A stretch of 64,000 bases of DNA from Rhyacophila brunnea (Eukaryota; Arthropoda; Insecta; Trichoptera; Rhyacophilidae): contig JAGYXB010001055.1 of assembly GCA_022495005.1 (NCBI GenBank), positions 350,489 to 414,488 on the forward strand. The letters are read 5' to 3'. Positions within the stretch are counted from its first letter, which is position 1. Each line of letters starts with the position of its first letter. A program made the translations under genes and the position numbers. Under the pieces are notes generated by a model, which was not told where the DNA came from, searched no databases, and saw nothing but the letters and a program-made list of their open reading frames with translations. Shown piece by piece: positions 48,101 to 57,467 of this stretch.

Positions 48101-50586
48101 GCTGGTGCGTTAGCCGCTCGGCCATCGTGGATACTTAAACCAAAATTAAAGTTGTATGTATCTGGATTTTTTCAGCCCGAGGCACAACCAGAAAATAGAA
48201 TAATATCTAGAAATATTCGGATGGATACTGATGACGATGATGTATACCAAGTAAATACGACAATGTACTTGCTTAACCAAGAGAAAACGGCTGTCACAGA
48301 AAGGTATAATATTGCATAATTTAAATTATCTATAATAAAACTTTAATAAAACATATTTTGTGTGTATGTGAAGCCATTATATTACTTTCAAATATGTTAA
48401 TTAAAAGCATGTGTTGGGTTTATCACTTGGTAATTAAGACGGGAATGAAATCTTACTCATTATGATGGGAGTAACAGTATTGTAAAACGAGATATCAAAA
48501 AGTATTAATACTTTCGACTGATACTTTTCTTTTGATAGAGATACCTAAGGCGTCCAATTAACCGGGGGAAAAGACTACCGGGTTTTCTGGTTTTTACGAT
48601 TTACTATCTGCTTAACCAGTCTAATCCGTCGGTTTTAAATAATCCACATTTGCACAACTGTATAAAATCACCTAGTTAACCCGGTTTCGGTTTGGATGCC
48701 TTAGCAACAACCAGTATCAATAATTCTGAAGCAAACATTCAAAAAGTGATTGTCGCAGTATACGAAGCGAAAATGATGAAAAACATGTCTCAATACTCAT
48801 TTTTGCTTGAATGTGTTAACTTAATGATTTTTTTTTCTAAAGGAAAATACATACATTTTTTGGTTCAAAAAATGTGGTTTCCTCCTATAGATTTCATGAA
48901 CTATCGGAAATGATTTTTTCAAAATGTGTGTCCCTAGTTATAAGTAATTTTTACCTTTGGTTATATCATAATAAGACTAATATCCACATTCAATATGGGT
49001 GCGGTGTGTAGATTAATGTACAAATATCAAGTTTAGTTCATTTTTTCTTAATAATTTCAGGCGGTGCCTTCAAACTGTTCTTAGGCCGCTAATGGAAGTT
49101 TATTGTGTGACAACACTGTGCCTGCCTAGACTACTCATTTCTGAAAATGAAATGTTCGCGTCAATTACTGAAACCGATTTCGTCCAAGATGTCTTAGTGG
49201 AAATGAAACATCTGTTAGATACCGGAGATTGTGAATATGGTGAGTGATATTCCTATCGTCATCGACCAGGGTGGATTTGATTCACTGCTGGATAAAAAAA
49301 ACAAATAGTGTGTACTTATGTACGCACGTTAGAAGTTACACTTCTTTGACGTAACAAAACAAAAACACAACTTCTGATAACCTAGATTATCTTAATTATC
49401 TTGTTAAATTACACACGTAAGAAAACAGGCCGCTCATTGAAGCGCTGTTGGTTTATTTCTATAAATTTTAACTTATACTACTGAATTATATAATTATTTA
49501 TTGTTGTTTTTATTTTTAAAGTAACAACTGCCACTATGATGTTTAATCGTTTGTTTGTAAGGAATTGCAAATGGCTGACAATAATAAATTCTCTGCCTAG
49601 GCAACGGAACAATTCTAAACTATATTATGGTGTATAATCGTCACGATTGCAGTATCATACTGTGGCGTAAAGGTAGTGCGTTTGACTGATAACCGAACAA
49701 TCGGTTGTTCGAATGCAATCCAGTGCGTTTTTTTTCGTGTGAAAAAATAAATTATGTGTTACATGTGACACGCCAAAAATACTTTGATCTGATTTTCCCA
49801 AACGTGCCAAAAAAAATATAACTTCAAAAAGGCCTTCCTGTAATTTCTTCCACTTGCCTTATTGTTCAGTCCCCACCTTATCACTGCCACCTTGGAAATC
49901 ATAATTCTATATACAATATTTTTTTCTGTAACTCCTAATCATATTCCTTGACTTATGGAATAGAATCCTTAAATCATCTTATACTTGTTGTAGACCTTCA
50001 ATTCTGGTTTTATTCGGATTCTTCAGATTTTTACGAAGTTAAGTCATCTTTTGGAAGGTTTGCCGGGAAGACGTTGGCCAACGGTGAATTCCTAGTTTCG
50101 CCCCACTCAGCACATGTGCCAAATTATTTTCATTTTCTTCCCCATTTGACCGCATCCTCAACTTCACAAATTCCTTGGATCTGTTCACTTTTCATGTCAT
50201 CTATGTCAGAAGCACTGTATATTGTGTGAATTGGAAGCCTAAAGATATAAGTGAAATAGTATTCTAATCGGCTACGATGACGTCAATTACGACAGAAGTA
50301 TAATAATAAATGACAATTATAGTTTCCATAATAATTATTGTTATTTTTTTTTGTTTTTACAGGTGAAGCACTCTCGACGGACGCAATCAAAAATTGCCTG
50401 AAACTCCTGAGATTGTGGGGAGTTGTGGACCTCCACCTGGAAGGCCGCATCAGGAGTCTAACCATCAGCAAGCAATACGACAGTGCCGCCAAGCTCCGTC
50501 ACATCCATGATCTAATCGTCAGGTTCCTGAAGAAACCTTCGACAGAGCAACATTTGCTATCACACACACGTCAATATGAACGATGA
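32990..50586 (+). CDS. GPAM: Mitochondrial glycerol-3-phosphate acyltransferase (GPAT1), 14 coding exons
   Basis: Transfers a fatty acyl group from acyl-CoA to sn-1 of glycerol-3-phosphate, the first step of glycerolipid synthesis, at the outer mitochondrial membrane in known members; the Drosophila orthologue is mino. Assembled by eye as join(32990-33193, 34677-34790, 39630-39788, 40599-40783, 41762-41995, 42860-43047, 43540-43775, 44174-44402, 44690-44874, 45459-45606, 46352-46560, 48176-48303, 49061-49239, 50363-50586). Every intron is GT-AG, the phases agree, and 2,619 nt gives 873 residues plus TGA; the human enzyme has 828. Acyltransferase motifs: I HRSHLD (264-269), II GAFYIKRR (306-313), III FIEGGRSR (346-353; the common EGT is EGG here), IV VPVSMNY (383-389). 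An RPFMG...CTP segment (exon 2) and the C-terminal domain also match GPAT1 rather than peroxisomal GNPAT. The start ATG at 32990 has A at -3 and G at +4; 5' UTR exons must lie upstream and were not placed with confidence. No frameshift or stop was seen. Confidence 0.95.
34677..34790 (+). CDS. GPAM: GPAT1 coding exon 2 (residues 69-106)
   Basis: 38 codons, phase 0 on both sides, acceptor CACAG and donor AAA|GTAAGT. Contains RPFMGLACVRCTPKS, which corresponds to the conserved RPF-G-C-CTP segment of animal GPAT1 upstream of the acyltransferase domain. Confidence 0.93.
35076..35534. mobile_element. Non-autonomous hAT element in GPAT1 intron 2
   Basis: 459 bp with ends CAGGGGTAGTCAACCT and AGGTTGACTACCTCTG, and perfect 8-bp duplication ATTTAGAC (35068-35075 and 35535-35542). 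No ORF. Confidence 0.9.
35658..36018. mobile_element. Inverted-ended element in GPAT1 intron 2
   Basis: 361 bp starting TAATGCGTCAAT and ending ATTGACGCATTA; the inverted similarity runs on through CTACTTT and GGCGAATTTA. Harbinger-like by its short ends, class not certain. GC-rich centre with CGCAGACGCAGTAGG. Confidence 0.65.
36019..39383. other. Remaining part of GPAT1 intron 2
   Basis: AT-rich. Holds (CCTAA)3 near 36,866, a tRNA-like word (GTGATTCGAAATCGCGATCC) near 37,130 on the minus strand and a GGCCATTAGATA motif near 38,850 shared with the hAT at 51330. No gene within the intron. Confidence 0.5.
39384..39560 (+). mobile_element. tRNA-derived SINE in GPAT1 intron 2
   Basis: Head with A box (GTAGTCTAATGCATATGAC) and B box (GGGTTCGATATCC), then TTCTCAATGATTGGGTGTTT resembling the tail of the SINE at 7677-7860. 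Ends about 70 bp before exon 3. Confidence 0.65.
39630..39788 (+). CDS. GPAM: GPAT1 coding exon 3 (residues 107-159)
   Basis: 53 codons, phase 0 on both sides, acceptor TTTTCAG and donor ACG|GTAATA. Follows the 4.8-kb second intron, the longest of the gene. Matches the GPAT1 region before the acyltransferase domain. Confidence 0.9.
39880..39990 (+). mobile_element. tRNA-like SINE fragment in GPAT1 intron 3
   Basis: A-box-like GACTCAGTGATAGATTGTACG and B box GGTTCGAATCCTGC are about 30 bp apart, followed by CACATATTGTGTTC. No acceptor stem. Confidence 0.5.
40058..40413. repeat. GC-ended interspersed element in GPAT1 intron 3
   Basis: 356 bp with inverted ends ATGGCCCCCACA and TGTGGGGGCCAT. 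Homologous to both halves of 14638-15543. No ORF. Confidence 0.7.
40599..40783 (+). CDS. GPAM: GPAT1 coding exon 4 (residues 160-221, last codon split)
   Basis: Acceptor TTTTAG and donor AG|GTTTGT. The Arg codon is split 2+1 with exon 5. Lys/Glu-rich helical stretch, as in the equivalent part of GPAT1. Confidence 0.92.
40940..41665 (+). pseudogene. Decayed non-LTR reverse transcriptase in GPAT1 intron 4
   Basis: Around 40949 the plus strand reads VKGVRQGDTISPKLFTAILE, a typical RT palm motif of RTE-type elements. Further on (41090) there is a degraded FADN box, and at 41440-41530 an AQHAIERC / MLGVTWRDYKRN segment matches the element C-terminus. Several stops and frameshifts; 5'-truncated. 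Confidence 0.8.
41762..41995 (+). CDS. GPAM: GPAT1 coding exon 5 (residues 221-299), motif I
   Basis: Carries acyltransferase motif I, HRSHLD (264-269), whose His and Asp form the catalytic H-x4-D charge relay in this superfamily. Acceptor TTCCAG and donor GG|GTGAG; Gly299 is split with exon 6. Confidence 0.96.
42860..43047 (+). CDS. GPAM: GPAT1 coding exon 6 (residues 299-362), motifs II and III
   Basis: Holds motif II, GAFYIKRR, and motif III, FIEGGRSRTGK, which bind glycerol-3-phosphate in the family. Motif III has Gly where vertebrate enzymes have Thr (EGG for EGT). Donor G|GTTAGG, phase 1. Confidence 0.96.
43540..43775 (+). CDS. GPAM: GPAT1 coding exon 7 (residues 362-440), motif IV
   Basis: Starts with the second part of a split Gly codon. 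Motif IV, LVPVSMNYEK, is followed by REQLG-PK and ends at QPFSMQ, as in GPAT1. Donor CAG|GTATG, phase 0. Confidence 0.96.
44174..44402 (+). CDS. GPAM: GPAT1 coding exon 8 (residues 441-517)
   Basis: Acceptor TTCTAG, phase 0 in; donor G|GTAAAT, phase 1 out. Begins ELVRSFQQQ and ends VEAIARHVVY, the linker after the acyltransferase domain. Confidence 0.93.
44690..44874 (+). CDS. GPAM: GPAT1 coding exon 9 (residues 517-578), probable first membrane segment
   Basis: Encodes AVMSTNVVAFLMLTQF, which aligns with the IMSTHIVACLLL stretch of mammalian GPAT1 and its first membrane segment. Acceptor TTACAG; donor GCC|GTAAGT, phase 0. Confidence 0.93.
45459..45606 (+). CDS. GPAM: GPAT1 coding exon 10 (residues 579-628), probable second membrane segment
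   Basis: Acceptor TTTTCAG; donor TTG|GTATGT, phase 1. Encodes the ELSYYGNCLLPHYAMQSIV stretch, matching ELNFYSNGVLHVFIMEAI of mammalian GPAT1 and its second membrane segment. Confidence 0.92.
46352..46560 (+). CDS. GPAM: GPAT1 coding exon 11 (residues 628-697)
   Basis: Val628 is split from exon 10. Acceptor TTTTTCAG; donor ATT|GTGAGT, phase 0. Includes the FILCKPCQNLE region that matches the C-terminal domain of GPAT1. Confidence 0.92.
46694..47560. mobile_element. Non-autonomous hAT element in GPAT1 intron 11
   Basis: Same family as 25011-25594, with perfect 8-bp duplication GATTCCAA (46686-46693 and 47561-47568). It is longer because a 289-bp MITE sits inside it. Confidence 0.88.
47046..47334. 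mobile_element. pogo-like MITE nested in the hAT element
   Basis: 289 bp with inverted repeats of about 19 bp starting CAGTAAAACCTCGTTAATA and TA on both sides (47044-47045 and 47335-47336). TIR and TA target fit the Tc1/mariner-pogo group. Confidence 0.85.
47889..48132 (-). mobile_element. tRNA-derived SINE in GPAT1 intron 11
   Basis: Minus strand has A box GATGGCCGAGCGGCTAACG and B box CAGGTTCGAATCCTGGG near 48,060-48,130, then a tail that ends in a poly(A) seen as T's at about 47,891-47,901. The T arm is intact but the acceptor ends do not pair, so it is not a functional tRNA. It sits about 45 bp upstream of exon 12. Confidence 0.65.
48176..48303 (+). CDS. GPAM: GPAT1 coding exon 12 (residues 698-740)
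   Basis: Acidic, poorly conserved stretch with four consecutive Asp, then the V-x-T-x-YLLN-QE segment. Acceptor TTTTCAG; donor AG|GTATAA, phase 2. Confidence 0.87.
49061..49239 (+). CDS. GPAM: GPAT1 coding exon 13 (residues 740-800)
   Basis: Begins RCLQTVLRPLMEVYCV, matching the LQRLLGPLLEAY segment of mammalian GPAT1. Acceptor TTTCAG; donor TATG|GTGAGT, phase 1. Confidence 0.92.
49300..49825. repeat. Relative of the 19.6-kb repeat in GPAT1 intron 13
   Basis: GTGTGTACTTATGTACGC with TTTGACGTAACAAAACAAAA at the left and ACACGCCAAAAATACTTTGATCTG at the right match 19588-20290. Interrupted by the tRNA-like sequence at 49660-49735. Confidence 0.55.
49660..49735 (+). mobile_element. Degenerate tRNA-like sequence in GPAT1 intron 13
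   Basis: GGCGTAAAGGTAGTGCGTTTG then GGTTGTTCGAATGCAATCC resemble A and B boxes, but the T arm does not pair. It interrupts a repeat also seen at 19.6-20.3 kb, so it is most simply a SINE insertion. Confidence 0.45.
50363..50586 (+). CDS. GPAM: GPAT1 coding exon 14 (residues 800-873) and stop
   Basis: Terminal coding exon. Acceptor TTTTACAG; stop TGA at 50584-50586. Ends with a Lys/Arg-rich C-terminus. The 3' UTR continues to about 51,260-51,280. Confidence 0.93.
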
Positions 50587-51232
50587 GAAACTTCAGTGCA
50601 ACTTTTCCAATTTTCAAGACATTGACATTGCTTATGCTATGAAGATTTAAGGGTGACTTCTATAATATGGCCGATATGTCCATAACGGTGAATGTAGTGT
50701 AAAAAGACAGTAATTGGAGATGGAGGCGAAGAGATGATGTACGTACGTAAAGACCAGGGGGTTTTTAGTTCTTTATTGGCTGCTATGGGCATGTCTGCCA
50801 TAATATAGAAGTTGCACTTATAGTGCTATGTGTAATTGTATAATTGATGTGACGGAGTGTATCAGGGTTTAATTTTTTCAATTCACATTTGATCTCTTTG
50901 TTTCTCGGACATCCGAAGTAATAATATGTTACCTACAATATTGAGAGTTTCGAGAATGTCTCGGAAACAATGAAGCCCTTTTGTGATAGGTAACTACTAA
51001 GTAAACATTAATTCAATGTGACATCATTACAATACTGAAATTATTTTGAAGTATATTTTGTATAAAACAATTTGAGTATTTTTCCATCATGTTTGCATGA
51101 TTTCAGAAACCAATGTAATTTGCAGCTAAGCTGATTTTTAAATATTAAATACTCTTGACAAGATCTGAATGCCGCCAGCAATATATTAATTATTACAAAA
51201 TTATTGTCGGAAGAGATTCATGTCGTCATTAA

Positions 51233-51258
51233 AATAAAGCCAAATATAGTTAAATAAA
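51233..51258 (+). terminator. GPAM: Polyadenylation signals of the GPAT1 gene
   Basis: Two AATAAA hexamers, at 51233-51238 and 51253-51258, about 650 bp after the stop. They are the first clear pair after the stop and lie before the hAT insertion at 51330. Which one is used cannot be told from sequence. Confidence 0.6.
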
Positions 51259-51329
51259 ATTGATGTTGCATATTTTTATAATATTCTTAATTCACTTTAA
51301 ATTTATTCGACTGGCTCATGAGTCTAAAG

Positions 51330-52018
51330 CAGTGGTTCTCAAGTGAAATTTAACTGTGGCCGCACAATTGACATCGACAGTCCTTGGAAACGTCTGGTGG
51401 CCGCACCAAATTTTACTTTTGTTGTGATTGAAAAAATCAAAGCTAAGTTTGATTTACTAAAAAAATGGATCAATTTATTTATAGACAAAGTCCATTTAAT
51501 AAAAGACATTTCAACATTTTAGTACATATCTATTTATTTAAAAATAATGCAAATGGAAATTCTTCAATATGTACTCCTTTTTTTAAATGCGAGCCGCATG
51601 GCTGCTTCTAAGTTTACATCTGTCAATTGGTTTCGATATTTGTTTTTTATGAAGTGCATTACACTGAATGATCTTTCACAGTATACAAGTAGTAGGAAAA
51701 ATCGACAACATTAATCCTTACAGGGCGAACGCCACAGCTGTTGTGTCCTGATTAGGGGGCCATTAGATATAATTAGCATGTTATTTAAACATGGTAATTA
51801 AAAAGTAATTAAATGCTCCGCAGTGAATCGGTTAAAGCAATTGTTTGAATTGACTTGATTCTTGGTCCAACGTATAACTTCGACCAAAATTTTTCAACCG
51901 TGGTATTATTAAAATGGTTTTTAAGTGCTTGGTCATGACTCCCAGTTAATTCAATCAAATATTGAAAATGATGTTGGTAACCGCATGCAGCCACCAGAGA
52001 CGCACATGGGAACCACTG
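51330..52018. mobile_element. Non-autonomous hAT element just after the GPAT1 gene
   Basis: 689 bp with ends CAGTGGTTCTCAAGT and GGGAACCACTG and perfect 8-bp duplication GTCTAAAG (51322-51329 and 52019-52026). It sits about 70 bp past the poly(A) signals. A GGCCATTAGATA motif inside recurs near 38,850. Confidence 0.9.
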
Positions 52019-52571
52019 GTCTAAAGAGATTTATTTGGTGGAATGGTGCTTCAAATAAATTTCTTCATAATAAACACTGTGTTAGATTTGTCTAACGATC
52101 CTAGGAAAGTAATATTTATATGATGTTTCGAAAACAAGTTGTTATATATTTTTATAAAGATAAATATTATTAAATAACTGAAACCTCAAATTGTATTATT
52201 ATTATTATAACCCTATAACCTGTAATTTATATATAACTACTTAAATATAACTATTTATATAAATACTTAGCTAGGTCACACATACAAACTCGTCTTAACT
52301 GCAACACGTCGAATTTGTCGATGTCATTGTGGTGGCATTCATATAACACATGTTACTTTATGTACCGCACACAGCGTGATTACAACATTTTTGGTCGAAA
52401 AGCACACATACACACAGCACGAATGTTGCTTGTGTAGTTTAAAAAGTCGCCGATACCACTCGAGTCGCCCTCCAAACCAGTACAGTGGTACTGATGACGG
52501 CGGGGGGACCCTGTCATTGTCAGATCACGGGAGAGCAAAAATTACCTTTAATGGTGGTGATCATAACGAAA

Positions 52572-53075
52572 CAGTGGGTGGAGGTAGGTTGGATCCAACC
52601 TACCTAATTAGTGAATACTAAACTCTGTCGGTCAAACGTATTTGAAGACTAAAATATTATGTAGATAGTGTTTGTTTTAAAACTCAATCAAACCCTGTCT
52701 AATCCAAGATATAGTCAAAGTATAATAGTCAAAGAAAGATATTCGTTTATCTATAAAATATTTAAAATTATGCCATTAAACCATATACATACAATTTTAG
52801 ATATTTTATAGGTAGATGGAAGTATATTGTTTATCTAGCTTATTCTTAATTCAACGTAAACAAGTATGACTGAAAACGTGTGCACTATTTTTGTCGGATC
52901 GCCCAAAGCATACCAAAACTATTATGGTTTGTTTATATATGTAATATAATAAACTAACCAGTACCATCTGCAATTTGTACCTATTATTAGTTCAATGAAA
53001 ACAAATAAGTCAATGACAAAGAGCGTGCACTATTTATCTCGGATCATAACAGCCCACCTTCACCCCTCACCACTA
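52572..53075. mobile_element. Diverged copy of the CAGTGGCGAAGGG hAT family
   Basis: Starts CAGTGGGTGGAGGTAGG and ends in the reverse complement CACCCCTCACCACT. No matching target duplication could be seen; older than the copies at 25.0 and 46.7 kb. Confidence 0.7.
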
Positions 53076-53136
53076 ATGAAATTTCAGGTTAAGAAATACC
53101 CACCCTACAAGCAATAATTTGAAAACCATGCATTTG

Positions 53137-53720
53137 TATATCGTCACCGTTCAGGCAAAAGTCACCAACCCTAAAAACATAGTTTTGAGATATCGCAATT
53201 TGAAAGTTTGAAAATGCAGGAAAAATCAGATTTTAATGTTTTTAAGGTTTTATCTACATTAAATTATTTTCTCATGTCTTCTTTATAATTTCTTTAAGGT
53301 ACTTTTACTTTTTGATGCTAATTAAAACATCTGGAAGGTTTTAAAGGAGGCAAGGTAGCTCAAATTATGGTTTGGTGACTTTTGTTTGTTAATAATCTGA
53401 ACAATGTTAGCCAAAAGAAGCATCAGTAAAACTCACCATCCATAGTATAGTGACTTTTGCTTGTATATTTATAACAAAGGATTTTTTTTTTATATAGTCA
53501 ATAATGTCTATTCACCTATAATGACTTTTGCTTGTTAAGATTTTATCGAAAGTCATTTAGTGAAAAACAAATATTTCGGATTTAAGCAAAATTTTACTAA
53601 CTAATGTACCGAGGTGAGTTTTGCATCTTAAAGAACATAATTTTACGCTTCGGGTGACATACTCAACTCAAAACTGCCATTTTCAGGGTTGGTGACTTTT
53701 GCCTGAACGGTGACGATATA
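53137..53720. mobile_element. MITE with 36-bp perfect inverted ends and internal motif copies
   Basis: Ends TATATCGTCACCGTTCAGGC and its exact reverse complement extend about 36 bp. The end motif GTGACTTTTGC(C/T)TG recurs three more times inside, near 53,374, 53,449 and 53,518. Non-coding, about 580 bp. Confidence 0.85.
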
Positions 53721-54035
53721 TCGTCTCTGTTCTGGAAGAACACACTAACTGGAGAATACTAGTTTCGAGTAATTTGACTTTGAAGTTTTTAAAATGTTTG
53801 AAATGTTCTATCATGTGAGTTTATTAGTAATCGTAAAAATGATGACTTTAATATAAAGACTGTTTATTTATTAAGAAGGTTAAAGTAAAAAATTAAGTAA
53901 AATTTTCTTTTTTTATGTTTATTTTCTTATTTGTTTATAAAAAAATGAATTAGTGTTTTTTGCCAGAACACATTTTGTCTTTTTCAGCGATACTGATTAC
54001 ACTAAGTGTTATTTAGTGTTTTCTGCCAGGAGAAA
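53719..54035. mobile_element. Second MITE of a related family, abutting the first
   Basis: Left end TATCGTCTCTGTTCTGGAAG. AATTAGTGTTTTTTGCCAGA (near 53,950) and TTAGTGTTTTCTGCCAGG (near 54,012) are right-end-like. The left end overlaps or adjoins the right end of the previous MITE at TGACGATATATCGTC. Confidence 0.6.
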
Positions 54036-54089
54036 AATGCAGAATTTTCTAAAGCCATTGTCATAGTTTTAGGGAAAAATTTTAGTACG

Positions 54090-54720
54090 TGTCGGCGGTT
54101 GGTCGCCACTGTTGAGGTCACTCCAGTGTGGTGTCGATGCGTAGGTAGAGGATGATAGTAATGACGAAGTCTTCGATGTCGTATGGTGAGATTTATTTAG
54201 CAGCGTATTTATACAATGATAGTTACTTGCTAATTACTCTGAGTCGGGTGACTTGATTTGAGTGACATTGTGTTGAATTGTTTTCCCTTATTTATACAAT
54301 ACCAAAGTAACACGTCAACACAAAATTTACACAATATAAAATATAATAGGTATACAATTACATTAGACTAAGTATAAGCATCAGCGTTTTTAAATCGAAT
54401 AGTGAAATGAAATATTATTTGTTATAAAATATGACACTACGAGAAAACTGATTATTCAGATAATATATTAATCGTATAATGCGCTATGATATTATGTTAT
54501 TATAGTTGTAAGCAAATACTATGGGAAACGTTTACTCAGCTCAATACGCCGTAATACTAATTAAGTATTGTTATATGTAATACTACACCGTCTCTAATTT
54601 CGCTGACGATATGTATGTTGTTTACTAGAAAATACATTCAGTGGGAATGTATCGCTGCAAAGTAACTTGATATTTTTATAAACAATAGATGAATTTGATA
54701 GTTATTATTCGGCCACTACA
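54090..54720 (-). repeat. 3' LTR of the Gypsy element
   Basis: 631 bp, TGT...ACA. Matches 58894-59484 along its length with several small indels. Next to it (54723-54730) the minus strand reads AAAGGGGG, the polypurine tract that primes plus-strand synthesis. Confidence 0.9.
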
Positions 54721-54908
54721 TACCCCCTTTCCATAAATTTACTAATTTCGATACTATACGATATAATTGAGTGGGTTTTTTGTTGTTGAAAAAATGGATA
54801 TAACAATGGAATTTAATTACGTGTTAACCTAAACGATTTACTAATGTATAAACGATATAACGACATATGTTCCGTAGCACTATGGAATATGCACTTTTGG
54901 GATGTTTT

Positions 54909-57467
54909 TCAGTAGCCTAGACGATCAGGGAAGTGTATACGTCTTCCTGCGCGTGTGACGTTATCATGCCGTCTGATGTCTTCTGGTGCTGGATCGTTTA
55001 ATGTCGGTTTCTCTTTTGATGAGTTGTCGTCCTCTTCTGCCATGATGTATGCAGGTTTAAGGCGGTCTACAGTGACTGTAATGTCCTTGCCTCGACCGCG
55101 AATGACGTAGGTTCGAGTATTCCTGCTGATGACTTCGTGTGGGCCAGTGTATGGCGACTGTAAAGGTCTTTTGACAGTATCATCTCGGAGTAGCACATGC
55201 GTGGTTTTATCCAAATCTTTGAATATAAATGATTGTTTCCTGCCGTGGTGCGTTGTTTTGGCGGGTTGCAATTCATAAAAATGTTGTTGGAGATATTTGA
55301 CAAAATTAGCTGGTTCACAGTCGTTGGGTTGCTTTGAACCTAAGAATTCGCCAGGTAACCGTAGAGGTTTGCCATAGACCAGCTCGGCTGAGGTAGTTTT
55401 GAGATCTTCTCGCCAAGCTGCTCTGATTCCCATCAAGACTGTGGGCAGTGTCTCTGTCCAACGCGTGTTTTGATGGCATTTGATGGCTACTTTCATTTGT
55501 CGATGTAATCTCTCGACCATGCCATTTGCTGCGGGATGGTATGCGGTGGTGTGAATGTGAGTTGTACCTGCCAGACGATTTAGTTGTCTAAACAGCTGTG
55601 ACTCAAACTGTCTTCCTTGGTCCGTAGTAATTCGTACTGGAGTTCCAAATCGCGTGATCCATCCGGAGTAAAATGCTCGTGCTACTGTCTCTGCTTCTTG
55701 GTCTTTCAACGGGAAGGCTTCTGGCCATCTAGTAAAGCGGTCTACACATGTTAAACAGTATCGATATCCCTCCGACGGTGGTAGGATGACGATGTCGATG
55801 TGGACGTGCTCAAATCTAGTTGACGGTGGTACAAACGTGCCTAATGGTGCTGAGACATGGCGTGTGACTTTATTTTTCTGACATTGAATGCAACTGCGAG
55901 CCCATTGCTTGCAGTCCTTTTCGATAGAAGGCCACACAAAACGCTGTGTTGCGAGTTTCGTGGTTGCGGTAATGCCAGGATGTGAAAGTCGGTGTATTGT
56001 ATTGAATGCAGCTTCACGGAACGGCTTGGTGATGAAAGGTCTTGCATATGCAGTAGACACGTCGCAAAAGATAGCTACGTTAGCTTCCGGAATCTGCACC
56101 TGTTTGAGTTGTAAGGCAGATCCGTCGCGTAGGAATATCTTTAGCTCTTCATCTTTTTGTTGATCAACTGCCAGGCTTACGTAATCGAGTGGATTTTCGG
56201 TAATCGCTTCTACTCTGGAAAGAGCGTCGGCAACGACGTTGTCCTTGCCAGAGATGTGACGGATGTCGGTTGAAAATTGTCCGATGAAGTCTAAATGCCG
56301 AAACTGTCGTGGAGTACATTTCTCGGCTTTCTGCTTGAAAGCAAAAGTGATGGGCTTGTAGTCCGTGTATATGACGAATGATCGGGCTTCTACCATGTGT
56401 CGGAAATACTTGACTGCCATGTGGATCGCTAGAAGTTCACGGTCGTAAGCTCCATACTTCTGCTCGGCTGGGCTGAGTTTCTTGGAGAAAAACGCGAGTG
56501 GTTCCCATTGATCATCGATCAATTGGTGGAGTGCTGCGCCAACACTTGTGTCTGAGGCGTCACTGATGATAGCTAGAGGTGCGTCATTTTTCGGATGAGC
56601 TAGCAGTGTTGCATCAGCTAAACTTTTCTTGCATGCTTCAAATGCTTTGATAGTCTCGGGAGTCCATGGAATAGGCTGCTTGCCTTTTACCTTACCCTGG
56701 AGAAGTGTGTGCAGAGGTGCTTGAGTACCTGCAGCATTGGGTATGAACCTTCTATAGAAGTTCAAAATACCCAAAAATCGGCGTAGGCTTTTGGCATTCT
56801 CTGGGCGGCTGTACTCCCGAATGGCTTCCACCTTGTCGGGTAGTGGACAGATGCCATCCGCAGATACGAGATATCCGAGGAACTTGACCGTGGAGTTACC
56901 AAAGTCACATTTCCTTGAGTTTACCACAACTCCGTACTCCTGCAAACGTGTAAAGAGCGTTTTCAGGTGTTGGAGGTGTTCCTTTTCTGAGCTTGAAGCG
57001 ATCAAGATGTCGTTAATGTAGGCATAGCAAAAGTCCATGCCTTGTAGTACTTCGTCGATGAATCTTTGAAAAGTTTGCGCTGCGTTTTGGAGGCCAAACG
57101 ACATATATGGGAACTCGAAGAGGCCAAAAGGTGTCGTAATGGCTGTCTTCGGTATGTCTTCTTCAGCGACTGGGATTTGATTGTATGCTCGGACTAGGTC
57201 GATGGTGGAAAATACTTTCCTCCCGCGGAGAGCTTGGGCAAAATCTTGGATGTGACGTACCGGATACCGATCTGGTATGGTTCTGGCGTTCAGACTTCGG
57301 TAGTCACCACATGGACGCCATTGTTCGTTCGATTTGGCGACCAGGTGTAACGGTGATGCCCAACTGCTACTTGATGGTCGAGCGATTCCAAGTCTCATCA
57401 TATTCTGAAACTCCCTCTTCGCAATCTGTAATTTATCTGGGGCGAGTCGTCTTGGGCGAGCAGCCAC
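54909..57467 (-). CDS. Gypsy Pol: reverse transcriptase, RNase H, integrase
   Basis: 852-residue open frame. RT: first Asp at [14 protein letters not shown] (D90); the YxDD box reads YIND (150-153), so the first of the two metal-binding Asp is Asn. RNase H: D303, E344, D369, D414 are visible. Integrase: zinc finger H492, H496, C526, C529, then the D558, D616, E652 triad (D35E spacing). C-terminal part ends with HFPDRLGY. The upstream start is artificial; this is the continuation of Gag-Pol. Reading frame otherwise open, so the D-to-N change is the clearest inactivating lesion. Confidence 0.9.
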   Translation of the reverse strand: MAARPRRLAPDKLQIAKREFQNMMRLGIARPSSSSWASPLHLVAKSNEQWRPCGDYRSLNARTIPDRYPVRHIQDFAQALRGRKVFSTIDLVRAYNQIPVAEEDIPKTAITTPFGLFEFPYMSFGLQNAAQTFQRFIDEVLQGMDFCYAYINDILIASSSEKEHLQHLKTLFTRLQEYGVVVNSRKCDFGNSTVKFLGYLVSADGICPLPDKVEAIREYSRPENAKSLRRFLGILNFYRRFIPNAAGTQAPLHTLLQGKVKGKQPIPWTPETIKAFEACKKSLADATLLAHPKNDAPLAIISDASDTSVGAALHQLIDDQWEPLAFFSKKLSPAEQKYGAYDRELLAIHMAVKYFRHMVEARSFVIYTDYKPITFAFKQKAEKCTPRQFRHLDFIGQFSTDIRHISGKDNVVADALSRVEAITENPLDYVSLAVDQQKDEELKIFLRDGSALQLKQVQIPEANVAIFCDVSTAYARPFITKPFREAAFNTIHRLSHPGITATTKLATQRFVWPSIEKDCKQWARSCIQCQKNKVTRHVSAPLGTFVPPSTRFEHVHIDIVILPPSEGYRYCLTCVDRFTRWPEAFPLKDQEAETVARAFYSGWITRFGTPVRITTDQGRQFESQLFRQLNRLAGTTHIHTTAYHPAANGMVERLHRQMKVAIKCHQNTRWTETLPTVLMGIRAAWREDLKTTSAELVYGKPLRLPGEFLGSKQPNDCEPANFVKYLQQHFYELQPAKTTHHGRKQSFIFKDLDKTTHVLLRDDTVKRPLQSPYTGPHEVISRNTRTYVIRGRGKDITVTVDRLKPAYIMAEEDDNSSKEKPTLNDPAPEDIRRHDNVTRAGRRIHFPDRLGY

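Noticed and set aside
48058..48130. tRNA gene (minus strand)
   Set aside because: Good A and B boxes and T arm, but the acceptor strands do not pair and a poly(A)-ended tail follows, so it is a SINE head.
49660..49735. tRNA-Ile gene
   Set aside because: The T arm does not pair and no acceptor stem closes.
32990..50586. Assignment of the host gene as peroxisomal GNPAT
   Set aside because: HRSHLDY in motif I, the RPF-G-C-CTP segment and the long C-terminal domain match GPAT1 and not GNPAT.
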